A stretch of 64,000 bases of DNA. Origin: Cardinalis cardinalis (taxonomy: Eukaryota; Chordata; Aves; Passeriformes; Cardinalidae). The position numbers were made by a program, and so were the translations under genes. Under the pieces are notes generated by a model. The model had not been told where the DNA came from. It was given only the letters and a program-made list of their open reading frames with translations, and did not search any database. The stretch covers positions 248,001-312,000 of the forward strand of contig JACDOX010000155.1 in assembly GCA_014549065.1 (NCBI GenBank), written 5' to 3'. Shown in pieces: positions 11,082-23,700 of this stretch (positions are counted from its first letter, which is position 1; each line of letters starts with the position of its first letter).

Positions 11082-11294
11082 CTCCCCAAGGCTGCTCTTT
11101 GCAGTTCTGGAGGCAAAGGTGAGGCACAGTTTTTTATACTCCTGCTCTGTATTTCCCACACCCGGCCTTTTTTCCTTGTTACAACAGAGATTCAGATTCC
11201 CACTAAGGAGCCACATTGGGCTGCAAAGGTGGGTAGAGGCTCACCTTGGGGCATGCTGGACATCTGCATTTTGGTATATAAACCTACTGGGAGG

Positions 11295-11300
11295 AATAAA
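11295..11300 (+). terminator. Possible proximal poly(A) signal AATAAA
   Basis: AATAAA about 215 bases after the cadherin stop. The downstream sequence is only weakly GT-rich, so use is uncertain. Confidence 0.3.
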
Positions 11301-12184
11301 GAGAGAATCTGGGGTATGCAGTTCTTCACATACAGTGGTTAAAAAGTACAGGTCTTTTTTATCCCTGAAGTCATGCAGGACTCTTGAGGGATCCAGTGCA
11401 CACGGACTGAGGTGAGCTGGAGCTGAGGGAAGCATGCTGGATATGCTGTTTCTGGTGCTTTGAAAGTTATCTGAAGAAAAAACCACCTTGTCTTTTTCTC
11501 ATATAATGAAGTCCATGGTGTATTATATCCCTCTTGTTTCCCACAGTGCCCAGTGACAGCCCTGCTCACTGATCACAGTGCAGGTGCCAGTCCAGGGGTA
11601 CGGGAAAAGAAAAGAAGCAGAAAGATGTTTCACTTGTACTGTGCTGAAATCCCTTTATGCTGCCATACAAAGGCAGAAACTGGATTTAGGCATATCACAT
11701 GAACCCAGCTGCTTATAACTACATAATTTTCCTAAGGAAAAGGCCAGGTGTGCTGGCTANCCCCTCAAAAGGGGCTGGTCAGAAATTTCAGTAGCAGACA
11801 CCACAGTACATCACAATCTCTCATTCCTAATGAGCTGCTAAACTGAGCCTAAACCAGCCTGAACTGTGCCATTTGCATCTACAACTGTGTCCCTCAGGTT
11901 TCCTTAAATTTCCTTTNATAGAATCATTGCAGGACATATCTGGGGACAGAGAAACATAGGGGAAAACTAACAGCAGTAGCAGGGGGTGGAATTNTATGCT
12001 CTAAATTAATCAGTCCCTTTTAGAAACCATTTAATGTCCAGCTACTATGCCTGATTTTTCTTAAACTTGACAATATTTGGAAAAGGTGCCACTAAATTAA
12101 TTTTGATTTCTTTTTTTTAATTGAGACCACTTGTACAGATAAATGGAGTACAATGCAGCAAACCCTAAATCNTAAGCTGTGCTG

Positions 12185-12265
12185 TTTCTTCTATGTATCA
12201 TATGTAAATTATATCTATTATAATATGTAAACTATATGTAATATGTACATTATATATTATGAGCT
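12185..12265. repeat. AT-rich cryptic simple repeat
   Basis: Repeated variants of ATATGTAAAT/TATAT (for example TATGTAAATTATAT, TATGTAAACTATATG, AATATGTACATTATAT), a degenerate low-complexity tract. Confidence 0.7.
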
Positions 12266-12904
12266 AATAATAGGGATATAGCCTAGTTTCTAATAATGTT
12301 TCATTAAAACAAAGCATGAAACANTGTATTGTAACAGACACTGAAACTGCTTTGCTCAGTAGCTTGTTTTGGGAGGTCTGGCTTTTATTTTTATACATCT
12401 ATTTAAACCCATAAGTAGGTGAATGCTGTCTGCAGGCCAGCTCAGTTTGCATGTTTCCCAAATGAGAAATGTTCACACAGTACCTTGTTCTCATGTGCAC
12501 TTGTGCCACTCTCTGGAAAAGCCTGAGTGCACCATTAAGCACTGTTACACACTGCAGGTGCTGGGCATTGTCCTCTGGAAAACCTAAATCCAGTTTTTAC
12601 TCACACCCAATGGTTTTGGTTCACAGACAGTACAGTCTCTGTGATTTTGTAATTTTACTGACACNTTTATTTGTCTGGGAGGAAACCTTGGCTGAAACAT
12701 CTTGCAGTGTTCACCAGTCCAGTCTGCCAGCTCCTGTATTCCATCATCTCAGCAGACACAAACAGGGTATGGAAAATGAACTAAATATGTATTATGCACA
12801 ATAATCTGTTCCTTCCTGAAACAGCAATAAGTTTGTCTGCATACCTTGTGTTATTCCCATACCTACGGACATGCTGGTGCTTTGGCTGGTTTTAATTTAA
12901 TTTA

Positions 12905-12990
12905 GCCTGTAAGCTCCTTGGGGCCAACGCTGTCTTTATTTGCCTGTGAAGTGTCNTGCCTATCTCAGGCACCATATAAATAATAAACCA
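12905..12990 (+). repeat. Relic of an ancient L2/CR1-like retroposon 3' end
   Basis: GTAAGCTCCTTGGGG, then CTGTCTTTATTTG, TGCCT and ATAAATAATAAACC, in the order and spacing of the 3' tail shared by old amniote L2/MIR-type and turtle/archosaur retroposons. Recognised from memory of the consensus and heavily decayed, so the family is unsure. Confidence 0.5.
12982..12987 (+). terminator. Probable main poly(A) signal of the cadherin gene
   Basis: AATAAA followed within 15-35 bases by GGTGTCTGCGCCTTGTTTGTG, a good GT-rich downstream element. It lies inside the retroposon-like tail. Confidence 0.55.
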
Positions 12991-13005
12991 GCCTTCTGTC
13001 CCGGG

Positions 13006-14869
13006 TGTCTGCGCCTTGTTTGTGTTTAAGGATGACTGAAGAGTGGACTCTGTTGAATTATTTCTCTCTCAGTTTTGATTAGATGCCTGAAAAGCTTCTG
13101 CTGGTGGGCTCAGGATCCAGTTAACCACCCAAAAAACACTGTGGGTTTCTCCAGGGGAATGAGACCTCACCAAAGCTCTTCCTCCACACCTGAGGAACTG
13201 GTCTATGGGTGTGAGTGACAACAAGCACGAGTGGTGCCCAGGAACCCTAAAGGTGACAAACATGGGGCACACAGAGCAGCCAGAGCTGCTGATGTTCAGA
13301 TGTTTCAGTGCTGTTCCAAGTGCTGCTGCCCTGCTGCTTCCCTGTTACAGCTGTGGCCTTACTCTGTAACCAAACATGGAAACAGCCCCAGAGCCTTGGA
13401 GCTGCCTCTGCCCTGACAGTGAGCCCCACCTTGTACAGATCATAAGAGACTAAAACAAAGGGCGGGAAACATTTCCAAACTCTAGGAGCTTGTGTCGATA
13501 CANTCTCAGTAATTGGACACACTCATTTGCAGCTGTCATGCCCTATTAAAGCCTACTCTTCCTCTTTCCAGAGATAACTAATTAGTTCACTTAATTTATC
13601 TGTTTTAATTTGAATGCTGTTCTTTTAATTACTGTGCAATTGCTGAAATCATATCCTCACTTGTTCTGCATTCGCACAGGCACACACAAATATTTCAGTG
13701 CCTCTGCAGAAAGGCTTATCCCAGCACTGCCCTGGCTCCCAGGGAGAACAGCTGGCTTTCCACAGAAAGCTCTGGGTCAGGGGGGAAGGAAAAATATTGA
13801 ATAAAAAACCCATTGGGTCCCTAGGTAGTGGGATTTGCAGTAATCTAGTACTTTTATTAATCTTCTTCCATGTTCTTTACAGACTTTAAACATATAGTAA
13901 GAACATTTTATTTAGCATAAAATGTTTGTAAAGGTCTGAAATTTAAATAACCATGTGGATACTCGTATTTAATCTGGCTGCCTGTCAACTACATTAATCT
14001 TGGTGTTCTTCCCCCGTTAAAATAACATTGCAAGTACATAACATGGAACAAGCCATATGAAAGCTGATTGCCCTTAGGTCTGTCTGACCTACTGACCAGC
14101 AGGTTTAGGAGGGAAAACAGGACTGTAAAGAAGTAGGATTAGGTGGGCAGAAGAAAGTTGAGCATTTTCTTAATTACAAGAATGCTAAAACCCATGGCCA
14201 TCTCCTGGGGATTTAAAGGAGGAGGTTCCCTGGAGCCCAGAATCCCTTCTTCTGTGACTCACATCCCATCAATTACATTAATCTCTAATTAATGCTGGTG
14301 ACAATCTCCCCCCAGCCCCCTTAGACCAGTCCTACACATGGGCAGTTTTATCTCCAGCTCTGCACATCCTGCAGCTCCTGCCACAAGAGTCACATCAGGA
14401 CATCCTACTGCACATACAGCCCTTGGAATGTGCTGCTTCACCCCCAAAGAATGCACCTTTCTGTTCATTAAAAACATTCAATTTGAGCTACAAGGTGGAA
14501 ACAAGCAGATCCCTGGTGGTCAAAGCATTTAATATATGATTTTATATTGATATAATACACATAGTAATGAGAGAAATAATATTTATTTAAATGGATATAC
14601 TGCCTCAACTCCTTACTGGAGTTGACATGCATGGGGTGATGACTGATAAAAATCACAGCTGTACCTTTAGCTTCTAACAAAGGAAGCCCAAGCAAGCTGT
14701 TAAAAAACAGAGGTGATTCCAAAAATCAGTGCTACACACAATATAATGAGCTTGAGAAGCCAAAACTTGCTTGGGAAAAATATTTTGCTTTCCTCCATGT
14801 GGACTGAAACAAAGCTCACTTCCAAACCAGGTCTTTCTCAGCCCATCCCAACATATAAACAAGCAAAAA
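13006..14869. other. Intergenic gap between convergent genes
   Basis: About 1.9 kb between the predicted 3' ends of the cadherin (+) and DPY19L3 (-). No coding exon, RNA gene or clear transposon recognised. Several AATAAA/TTTATT hexamers occur, so either UTR could reach into it. Confidence 0.5.
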
Positions 14870-14891
14870 AAGTGACTTGCAAATTACACAA

Positions 14892-14897
14892 TTTATT
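14892..14897 (-). terminator. Candidate distal DPY19L3 poly(A) signal
   Basis: TTTATT on +, that is AATAAA on -, followed on the minus strand by GTCACTTTTTTTGCTTGTTT, a T/GT-rich downstream element. Confidence 0.45.
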
Positions 14898-17408
14898 TAG
14901 TATACAATAGTCATTACATCTCTTTACAACAACATATTATAAAATAACTATGTTAGATCCCANCAGCAGAACACTGAAACAAGAAATTAAAATACACTTA
15001 TGGATCTCAAAGGCTTTTCTCTCCTAAAAAAGTCCTGGCTCCTTGATAGCATTTTGTCTCTGCGATCTAAAAACCTGTAATTTGTACCACAATCCCACTG
15101 ATCACATGCAGCACAAAGTCCCTGTGGCCACCAAGGAGCACACAGGAGGAGCCTGTCCCTGCCATTGCCCCTCAGGAATGGGAGGCGCAGCTTCTCCCCC
15201 AGCCCCTCCCAGGCCTTGTCACGTTGGCAGGGAGGAGCTGCTCCCTCGGAGCTGGGAACTGCTCTCTTGGATTTACTGTTTGAAGCAGGTTGGTGTCTGA
15301 ATGCTGCACTACAGTCCCTGGAATAACCCTTAGTGTTAAACCTTTCTGATAATCTCTCATAATGCATCTTTCTGTATAAAAAACCCCAAACAAACCAGAT
15401 TGCACTTGGTAGTTTCCATGAAAAAGTTAAATTTCTCCTTTGGCAATATTATAAACTGCATTTTTGGAATAAGTTTGTTTAAAAATAATTACTGTTCCAA
15501 TCAGGATTTCTTAGTCTCAGCTGTTACCTAGAAGTAAATTCTGAAGACAACAGACCATCACTGAGCCTGGGAATCCCCCCCCTCCACCAAAGGAAAGTCA
15601 CTGCACCTCTCCAGAGAGATCCAATTGCATTCTAGAACAAGCCATAGAGCCCAGACATCTTTTACCTTTTGTGTGCTTGTTTGCAGTTACTGAAGGCACT
15701 CACTGAGGGATTCACTGACCCAGGCTTGCAGCAAAAACCATGCATCATTACAGGCCTAATTAAAGTTTTAATACTGATTAAAATGTTTTATTATTGTATT
15801 AGGTTAAACTGCAGTGGTCTCCAACCTCATTAAAGCATACAGGCTAGGAATTACTCAGGAGTTTCAGCTGCTCAGTGTAACAACCCAGCTCCTGTCAGCA
15901 TGTGATTTAACACAGCCTGGCTACAGCACAGCCTTCTGTGCCACAGAGAAAGGCAAAAGGATGTTGAACATTGTTTAATGAGTATTTATAGAATATAAAA
16001 TTGTTTGAGCATGTGACATAACCATCTCCATCTTTTTAGTAATTTACCTTGGTACAACTGAAAGGGAAAACACTTAAATCATTTGGAATTGGAGCCCAGC
16101 TCAGTTGTGACAGCTAATCTCATTACACATCTTGATTAAATTAAATGTGGAGTTTGCTATCTGTAGCACTTTAGGTTTCCCATCATTAGAAATTAATTGC
16201 AGTGGTAATTACTATAACTGAGTTATTTGCACAGGCCACAAACAGTCTTATAGGTGTTCAAATGTTAATTCAACCTGGGCCTAGAGGCACTTGATTATTA
16301 CAATTCTGTTTTTCTTAACAAACAAATGAGCCTAGTGGATGTCTAATTCAAGATGGAGAGTACTGTGAGGCTTCCAAATTTGATTTTTGATTTCAATCTA
16401 AAACCAAAGCAGTGCTAAAAACACAGCAAAAGTTGTATGGTACCTTCAGAACATTTAGAAATCCNATACAAAGCACAAAGTTCCGGCTGGTAAAAAGACA
16501 AAGAGTACAAACANACCACAAAATTCTCAGCATTGAGGTTTGGCTTCACTTAATCTTCCACATCATTTTAAAATACTGGTAGTCTCTGTTTTAGGCTAAA
16601 GAAAAAGGACACAGTGATTTTGTGCTAAAATATAGAGCTTTGTGTCTGAAATAATACAAAACAAAGCTCTACTATCTGAATGTATTTCAAATAATGGTTT
16701 CCTGCCGCTTTAGAGATGAGTTTTTCTTTTGTCCAATTTTGCTATCCTAGTGGGATTCATACAAGGAGAAAAAGGATCCCCTACAGCTCAGAAAGTATAT
16801 ACAGGAAAGTGTTCGGAGAATCCAAACTGAGAAATTTGGATTTTTGTTTGTTCTGAGTATTTTACAAGGATACAAACATGCAACATGTATCAAGCATGCT
16901 CCAGCCTTTTTTCTCACTAAAAATACCTAACATCCAATCATTAAACACTTAATGTTATAAACCAGTTTGTTTCTGATCACTAAAAATGNTGGACCAAAGA
17001 TTATTTTTCTTCAAAATTGTTTGCTTAATCCGCACTCACTGATTCTGCAATCACACTCACAAAACTGGAAACTCATATCCACATACATTCCCAAAGAATT
17101 CAAAAAAGAGGCACTGAAAGAGCACAGGGATCTGTCAAAAAGGATCAGACTGTAAGACAAAACTTCATTTTGTGACTATGTTTAGGATTCACAAAGGCAA
17201 TGCTTACTCAGGGCAGGAGCAGCATGGGCTGCTTTCATTGAATTTCTACCGTTTGAAAGGAAAATCTGAACTGCTGAGCAGATTCACAGGTTGGCACTCA
17301 GCAGTGCTCCTACTGCTGCCCTTGTCTTCCAATCAGTTAAACTGGGAAACAATTACAACCTAAATATTCTGAGGGTCAGAATTTAAATCAAAATAGTCCC
17401 TGCTAGCA

Positions 17409-17414
17409 TTTATT
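17409..17414 (-). terminator. Candidate proximal DPY19L3 poly(A) signal
   Basis: AATAAA on the minus strand (within CATAAATAAATG) about 200 bases after the stop. Use is unproven. Confidence 0.3.
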
Positions 17415-17610
17415 TATGAATTTATGAAAATTTTGGCAACATCAATAATGTTATCAAAATTAAACTGTCTACAAAAAGAATGACAGTAATTAAACAAAAA
17501 ACCATCAGTGTAAAATGTCTTACAAATGTAACCTGTTTGTAAACTTCATCTGCATTTCCTAATGTGGTCCTAGCAGTGAAATACTGAATTTGAAGTCATG
17601 GTTGGAAATG

Positions 17611-17772
17611 TTATTTATGCTTGGCAAGTCTGTAAACGTGGAATGTTTTGTTCTGAAACACCCTGGTGAAGTGCATGGTGTAAGAAGGAAGGTTTTTTTT
17701 AATTTCCTCACAGAAGCGAGGATACAACGAAGGTTTCAAATCAGGTTCATTCTCTCCCAAGCCATCCATGAT
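17611..17772 (-). CDS. DPY19L3: DPY19L3 exon 19 (last coding)
   Basis: Acceptor CATTGCAG|ATCATGGATGG. It encodes residues 664-716: IMDGLGENEPDLKP, RFCEEIKKNLPSY, FTRVFQNKTFHVYRLAKHK, then TAA (17611-17613). The lumenal C-terminal domain ends here. Confidence 0.95.
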   Translation of the reverse strand: MMDGLGENEPDLKPSLYPRFCEEIKKNLPSYTMHFTRVFQNKTFHVYRLAKHK

Positions 17773-20700
17773 CTGCAATGAAATGGAACAGATGGGTGAA
17801 ATTTCTTCAGCCANTTCACAGTTCCAGGCAATAACAAGTTCATAAAAACCTTCACAATACATTCACTAGGTCAGGCTGGCCAGGTTTGTTCACAGTATGA
17901 AACAAGNGGGAGGAAGAAAACAGCTTTAAAGCTGTAAGACTTATTGTCTCTAAATGGATAAAGCTGCTTTGTCAGAGGTCCAGATCTGCTTGGGCTTGTG
18001 CAGCCTGCTCTGGCTCCAGCTCAGCCCCAGAAATGCCTGAGAACTCCCCTGACACTGAGTGGTAACAGAACCACACCTCAGGGAACTGAAGTTCTGAAGT
18101 GATTTGCACCTGGGAGGCTACTCTGCTTGTGTGCTCCTAACCTGCAGCTCGTCACGAAGTGATTACTTATCCTGCCCAGGCTGAAATTCCCCCTTTTTAA
18201 TTCCCAAATACCCTTAAGAGCAAGCAGTGTTAATCTGGCCATTTCTAAAGGCTCCAGCAGGTTTTCCTTCCCACAGTGCAAATACACCGAGCCACCTCAG
18301 CTCTCGGTAGCTGGGTGTCAGAGCCAAGCCAAGCTCTGTGTTTTGCACCTTGCTCTGTGTGTCGCACTCACGTGGCCGTTGGCGACGTCGAGCAGGTCGC
18401 GCAGGCGGCAGCCCCTGCTGTGCCTCCTCTCGTAGCAGATGCTGTCCTCCAGGATCACGTAGTCCGTGCCAAAGGAGCGCAGGATGCCGTGCACCTCCCC
18501 CGGAGACCGCTTGGCATAGATCTGGTAGATCTGCACAACAAGGGAGCTCAGCTGCAACACACACCACAGCACCCCTCGCTGCTGCTCTGTTTGCTCTGTC
18601 CTCTATCTTGAGCAAACAAAGAACTGGGGCTGAGAAACTGTGACTGTGTTCACAGGGGTCTTAGGATGAGGGAAGAGACGAGGATTTGACTCCATGTTTC
18701 AGAAGGCTTGATTTATTATTTTATNATATATATTCCATTAAAACTATAATAAAAGAGTAGAGAAAAGGTTTCATCTCAGAAGGCTAGCTAAGCTAAGAAT
18801 AGAAAGAATGATAACAAGGCAGCTGNCTCAGATTCTCTGTCCGAGCCAGCTGGGCTGTGATTGGCCATTAATTACAAACAAGCACATGAGACCAATCNCA
18901 GATGCACCTGTTNCATTCCACAGCAGCAGATAATCATNGTTTACATCTGTTCCTGAGGCCTCTCAGCTTCTCAGGAGAGGAAAAAATCCTAAAGGATTTT
19001 CATGAAAAGATGTCAGCGACAAGAAACCATGTGAATGAAATATTATAGAAACAACCTATAAATGCTTTATTCAGTAAAATCTCCATGTGGAGATGTGTGT
19101 TATGGCGAGGATGCTGCTGGCTACACAACACTGGATGGTGCTGTCAGGCTTTGAGAATGTCTCAAGTCCAGAGAAGGGTAGGTGAAAACAGTCTCCCAGC
19201 TCTGTGTGCAGTTTCTCAGGGTGGTTTCTATATCAAATGCTGTGTGCTGCTCTGGGAACTGAAGGGAGTATCAGGGAATGCTCCATGTGGGTTTAACAGC
19301 CCAAGTGGGCACCAGGATCTACNGATGCCACAGTAGCCAAACCAGTGCCCTTGGAACTAACTGGGTACTCAGGCACAGAGCTACTCAGACACTCACCAGC
19401 TGCCAGAAGTGAGTCAGGAGATCCCAAAGCAGTTAAATCCTGGGCCTGTGCCTGACAGTAAGTTACTCCATGAGTAAAGCACGTGATGCTTTTTGCAGTG
19501 TGCCATGAGGACATTACTGTTTTCTGGAGTGGAGTCAGTGACATGGGCAAGGATTACTATAAAAAATCAGAAATCTCTTACCTGCTTTGTTCTCTCTCTC
19601 AGATTCTTATCCTCATAGTGGGGATGGTTGGTTAAGGTCCGTCCAGTGCACAGTTTGACTCCTGCCAACAGCTGCATGCTCCCAGCAAACACTGCTGTGT
19701 TTGGAGTGTTTGACCTAAACAAACGTTGATAAGTCTGAGGAAGTCTCTGCAGAGGCATTTTTGCAATGCTTGTGACAGATCAGAAGGAAAAAAAAGACTG
19801 CAAAAGTATTTTTCTGCTTCTCCTCTATTCAGGGAGCAAACTGTTCAAGCAACTGTGTTTTCTTCAAATGCCAAGTGGATAAATTATGAAAAGAACTGCA
19901 AATAAAAAATACACTAACCACTATGAGGAAATCTAAGGAAAACATGATCCTGACAATTTTAAACTATTTCTGTATTTCATATATATCTCAGGTTCATAAA
20001 GCCTCTGAATATTTANAGGTTTCTATTTTCTAAATCTTTTAATATTTCAAGAAACTTATTTTGACTTAAGTTCCAGTCTGATATATATATAAGGTACTTT
20101 ACATAAAATGAACCATTTAATCTGAACGGTAAAACTTTCTGCTCTTGTCCTGGCATTCACCATTTACTTGGAACAAAAACTTTGTTCCATGAGACATTAC
20201 TCTTCCTTTTCTGACAACTGTGGGAGAGAAACTATGAAAAAAGACATCCCAGTTGCAAAAAAGCTGGGGCAGGGGGATGCAGAAGATGTCAGAATAATGC
20301 TGTCACTTTTTGTTACTGTAACATTTGAAATTCCAAATAGCAGTCCTGGTATCTCAGGATCACTCAGGTACCAATAATGAAAAAAAAAATTTTTGCTCAC
20401 CTTCTTCCCAACAAGTTTACAATCTAAAATATTTGCAGAGACACAACAGAAGGGCAGAGCAAAAAGAAAGAGTAAAAATGCCAGGCAATGGACACTCCTG
20501 TAGTCAGGCTAATTGGAACTGGCTATAGTATGCTGAAATGTCTTCTAGTGCTTAGTAGGCACATAACCATGGAAGGGTGTGTGAAGACTAAACCGACAGA
20601 AAGCAGCACACATTAAATCAACTAAAATGAAATTAGAATGTGAATAGGTGCCTAACATCCCCATGCACAACTCAAGTACTCCAGTAACTGTGACACTTTG

Positions 20701-23700
20701 GGGTGCACTTCAGGGAGCCTTGGAAACTGCACTACACACTCAGTCATCTTTAAGCTCCATGATCAGCTTGAAAATGTTGAGACAAGTATTAAATTTTATT
20801 ATCGCCTTTCAAGAGATTATGCTTAGCAAATGAATTAATAACTACAAACCCTTCCTAAAAAATCTTGCACTGGTACATTAATCTCATCTAGGAAGGCCAG
20901 AGATAGTATTTTAATAGGTCAGTTTAACTTTCCTGATAGACTAGTCCTTCAGCACTTTATAAAACCAATTTCATTTTAAAGTCTGAAAATATTTAATCTC
21001 TTAAGAAATTATTTATTACTTAAAATATTCAAAGCCACAAGTGTCCTGAAATACATGTTCCATTAAAATAAATTAATTCCTGTTAGAATTTAGTACTATG
21101 CAAATGGGGTGGCCCTGACAGGCTGTCAGGCAGGACTGATCCCTGGAGCTGTGGGAAAGCACAAGTCTGTAGGACTAAGCTGCAGAGGACACGGGCTGGA
21201 CTCACAGAGGGACTGGGAGAGCTTAGACACCCAAATAAAAATGATGATTTTTAAAGCATCTTCAACATGTTTCTGTGTTTATGCCTGGGCCAGGCAACTT
21301 CTAAAGTGACAAGCAGGTTTCTGTGGTTGTTCAAGATTAGTTCAAATTTTAAAACCTGACTGGCCTTACCAAGGCAACCCTGCTCTTCTGATTGCAGATT
21401 TGCATCCTAATGGGCTCTGTAGGAGATTCAAACTTTCTTAAACCCACNCACACAGCCCCTCCCAACAAGGACCAGAGGCAAAACCACAGGATAAAAAGGA
21501 AACAAACAAAAAAGCCAAACCAGCCTGCAGGCTCTTTTCTTTAAAAAGAAAGCAAAAGGGTGATAGTGCCCTTTATTAATAACCTACTGGTAAAAACGCT
21601 TGTCAAAAATGTAGAATACAGAACACACTGAGTTGGAAGGGACCCCCAGGGCTCATCCAGTCCAGCCCCTGTCCCTGCAGACCCCCAGCAATCCCCCCTG
21701 TCCATCCCTGGTGTCCAAACCCTCCTGGAGCTCTGGCAGCCTGATGCCCATTCCTGAGAGCCTGGGCAGGGCCAGCACCTCTGGGGAAGCAGAACCTTTC
21801 CCTGATCTCCAGCCCAACCCCTGCTCTGGCCACAGGGAGCAGAGATTGGAGCTGCAGCCCCCAGTGAATCTCCCCTCAGAAAATGGATCATGCAGAAGAT
21901 TCAAGGCTCCATTCCTCCCCTTTCCAAAAGCAATCACTCCTACCCAGAAGAGGTGAAATACAGCNGAGTTGCATTCTTTACTAGACAGAATGAGTTTTGC
22001 CAGCACTTCCTGCTCTCCCTATCCCTTGAGGATAATCTAGTGACCCTTGCTTGCTTTTCAAACAACTGCCTTAAGTGCTTTGGTCGGGGTGGAGTTTAAA
22101 ATCTGGTGTTCCAGGTAAAGGCAGATGTTTCCCTGAGATTTACAGATTTGAAGTCCTAGGAAATGATACTCCTTCAGATACTCCTTCCTGTCCATGTTTT
22201 ACTGGCCAGCTCAGGTGTTCCCAGACCAGCAGGAGCTACTGGAACCCCTCTTTCNCTGTGCTGCAGTGGCAGTGCCAGGAGCACAAGTGCTGGATTTCAG
22301 TGCCCTGGGCAGAGAGCTGGGAGGTGACCCTGGGAGGTGACCCAGAGCCCCAGGCAGTGTCTGCCCTGTCCAATTCCCTCCCCATGAGCTCTTGTGGGTG
22401 CCACTGCTGCGTTCTNGGGACACAGGAGCCCTGAGGAGCATTCCCAGGGCCAGCATGGCTCCTGCACGCCAGGGATGCTCCTGCCTGAGCTGGGCATTGC
22501 TGCAGGGCTCTGCAGCCAGGGCACCTCCTGTGCTGCAAACCCCTGAATGACACTTCTCTATTACTCTAAAACCAAACCATTTTTACAACTGTCTGAGCAA
22601 ATGATGTATAAAATGAAAGGATAATTTGTTTTTATAGCTCTCTGCCAAGTTCCATACCACACTGCCCAACCTGCAAACAATTTATTCTCTAGGAAATGTC
22701 ACTAAATAATGACAAGGACTTACAGGTCAAACTGATTTACATTATATAATTTAAATGCCATTCCAAGCAGACCTGATGGCATTTTGAACAAATAATCTCA
22801 TTTATTTTTGAAGCTCTAAGCTTTCAACAAGTTAATTACAGCTGAGCTAATGGGTAAACTAAGCACTATATTATAGTGTAGGAACCTTTTATTTACCTTA
22901 CACTTAAGAATTTAGAGAATTATATAAATACTAAAGAATAACTCATTAAAAATAAATGGGCTTTACAGGAAGTACTTGCACAGACTCTGAATGTGGTAGT
23001 AATTCTTTCTCTTAAAATACTAAAGAATTATTGTGAGCTGGTTTTAGGAAGAACTAAGGAAGAAATGGCCAACATTGCAATTACAAGTTACATCATCAGA
23101 AATAAAATGGCTATTTCTAGTAGAAGNCCTCCAGACTTGAACCCTGTAGTTGACTTTCAAAGCCATAAAATCTAACAAGTCAGATTATTCCTTTAGTAGT
23201 GCCTGAGTGTGGTATGAATCAACAAAGTAAAAGGATTTGAGAAAAGGAGATTCTGAAGAATATGCCATGATAGATTTTTCTTTTGCTTTAAAAGAAAATA
23301 TTTTTATTTGCAGAATGCAATATTAAAACATCACAGATTTAGCTGCAGATGATAGGCAGTAAAGCATATTCAGGCACACCGTCATGGTTCTTTTTTTTCC
23401 CTCTGNTTTGGAAAGACTGAAAATTGCAAAAATGGAAAACGACAGTCACAAAGGAAGAGCAACAAGATGTGAATCCCAGCTTCAATTTTATGCATGCAGA
23501 TTATGCTCACATAAAGGAGTGCACCTACACAGCTGGNATAAACCTACTTCTCAGGCACTCTCAGGTTCATGCCTGAAATTTACTCACATGTCTGTCCAAC
23601 AAAAGCCCAAGAATTTAAGAACAATAATTAAAAAAAAAAAGTGTAATATTGCCTTTAAAGTCTGGAACACAAGTTGATTTCAGTATGATTANCCTTGAAA

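Larger units (their letters stand above)
11082..13005 (+). other. Probable 3' UTR of the cadherin gene
   Basis: Sequence from the stop to about 20 bases past the AATAAA at 12982, which is followed by a GT-rich stretch (GGTGTCTGCGCCTTGTTTGT). A proximal AATAAA at 11295-11300 could give a much shorter UTR. It contains AT-rich low-complexity sequence near 12185-12265. The end is inferred. Confidence 0.55.
14870..17610 (-). other. Probable 3' UTR of DPY19L3
   Basis: Non-coding sequence directly after the DPY19L3 stop, with no splice or repeat signal seen. It ends at a minus-strand AATAAA (14892-14897) followed by a T/GT-rich tract. Other AATAAA hexamers at 15787-15792 and 17409-17414 may give shorter forms. 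The right edge is firm and the left edge inferred. Confidence 0.5.
18531..19581. other. DPY19L3 intron 17, carrying an ERV LTR
   Basis: Contains the solo LTR at 18639-19021, inserted about 110 bases from exon 18. The remainder is unremarkable. Confidence 0.7.

Noticed and set aside
10545..11216. 223-codon open frame on the minus strand
   Set aside because: It is the antisense shadow of the GC-rich cadherin last exon, where stop codons are rare. It is Ala/Gly/Arg-rich with no domain, and the + frame shows clear cadherin motifs.
22240..22540. GC-rich block with short open frames in intron 16
   Set aside because: Considered as a diverged CR1 or other repeat, but no diagnostic CR1 order of motifs was seen, so left unclassified.
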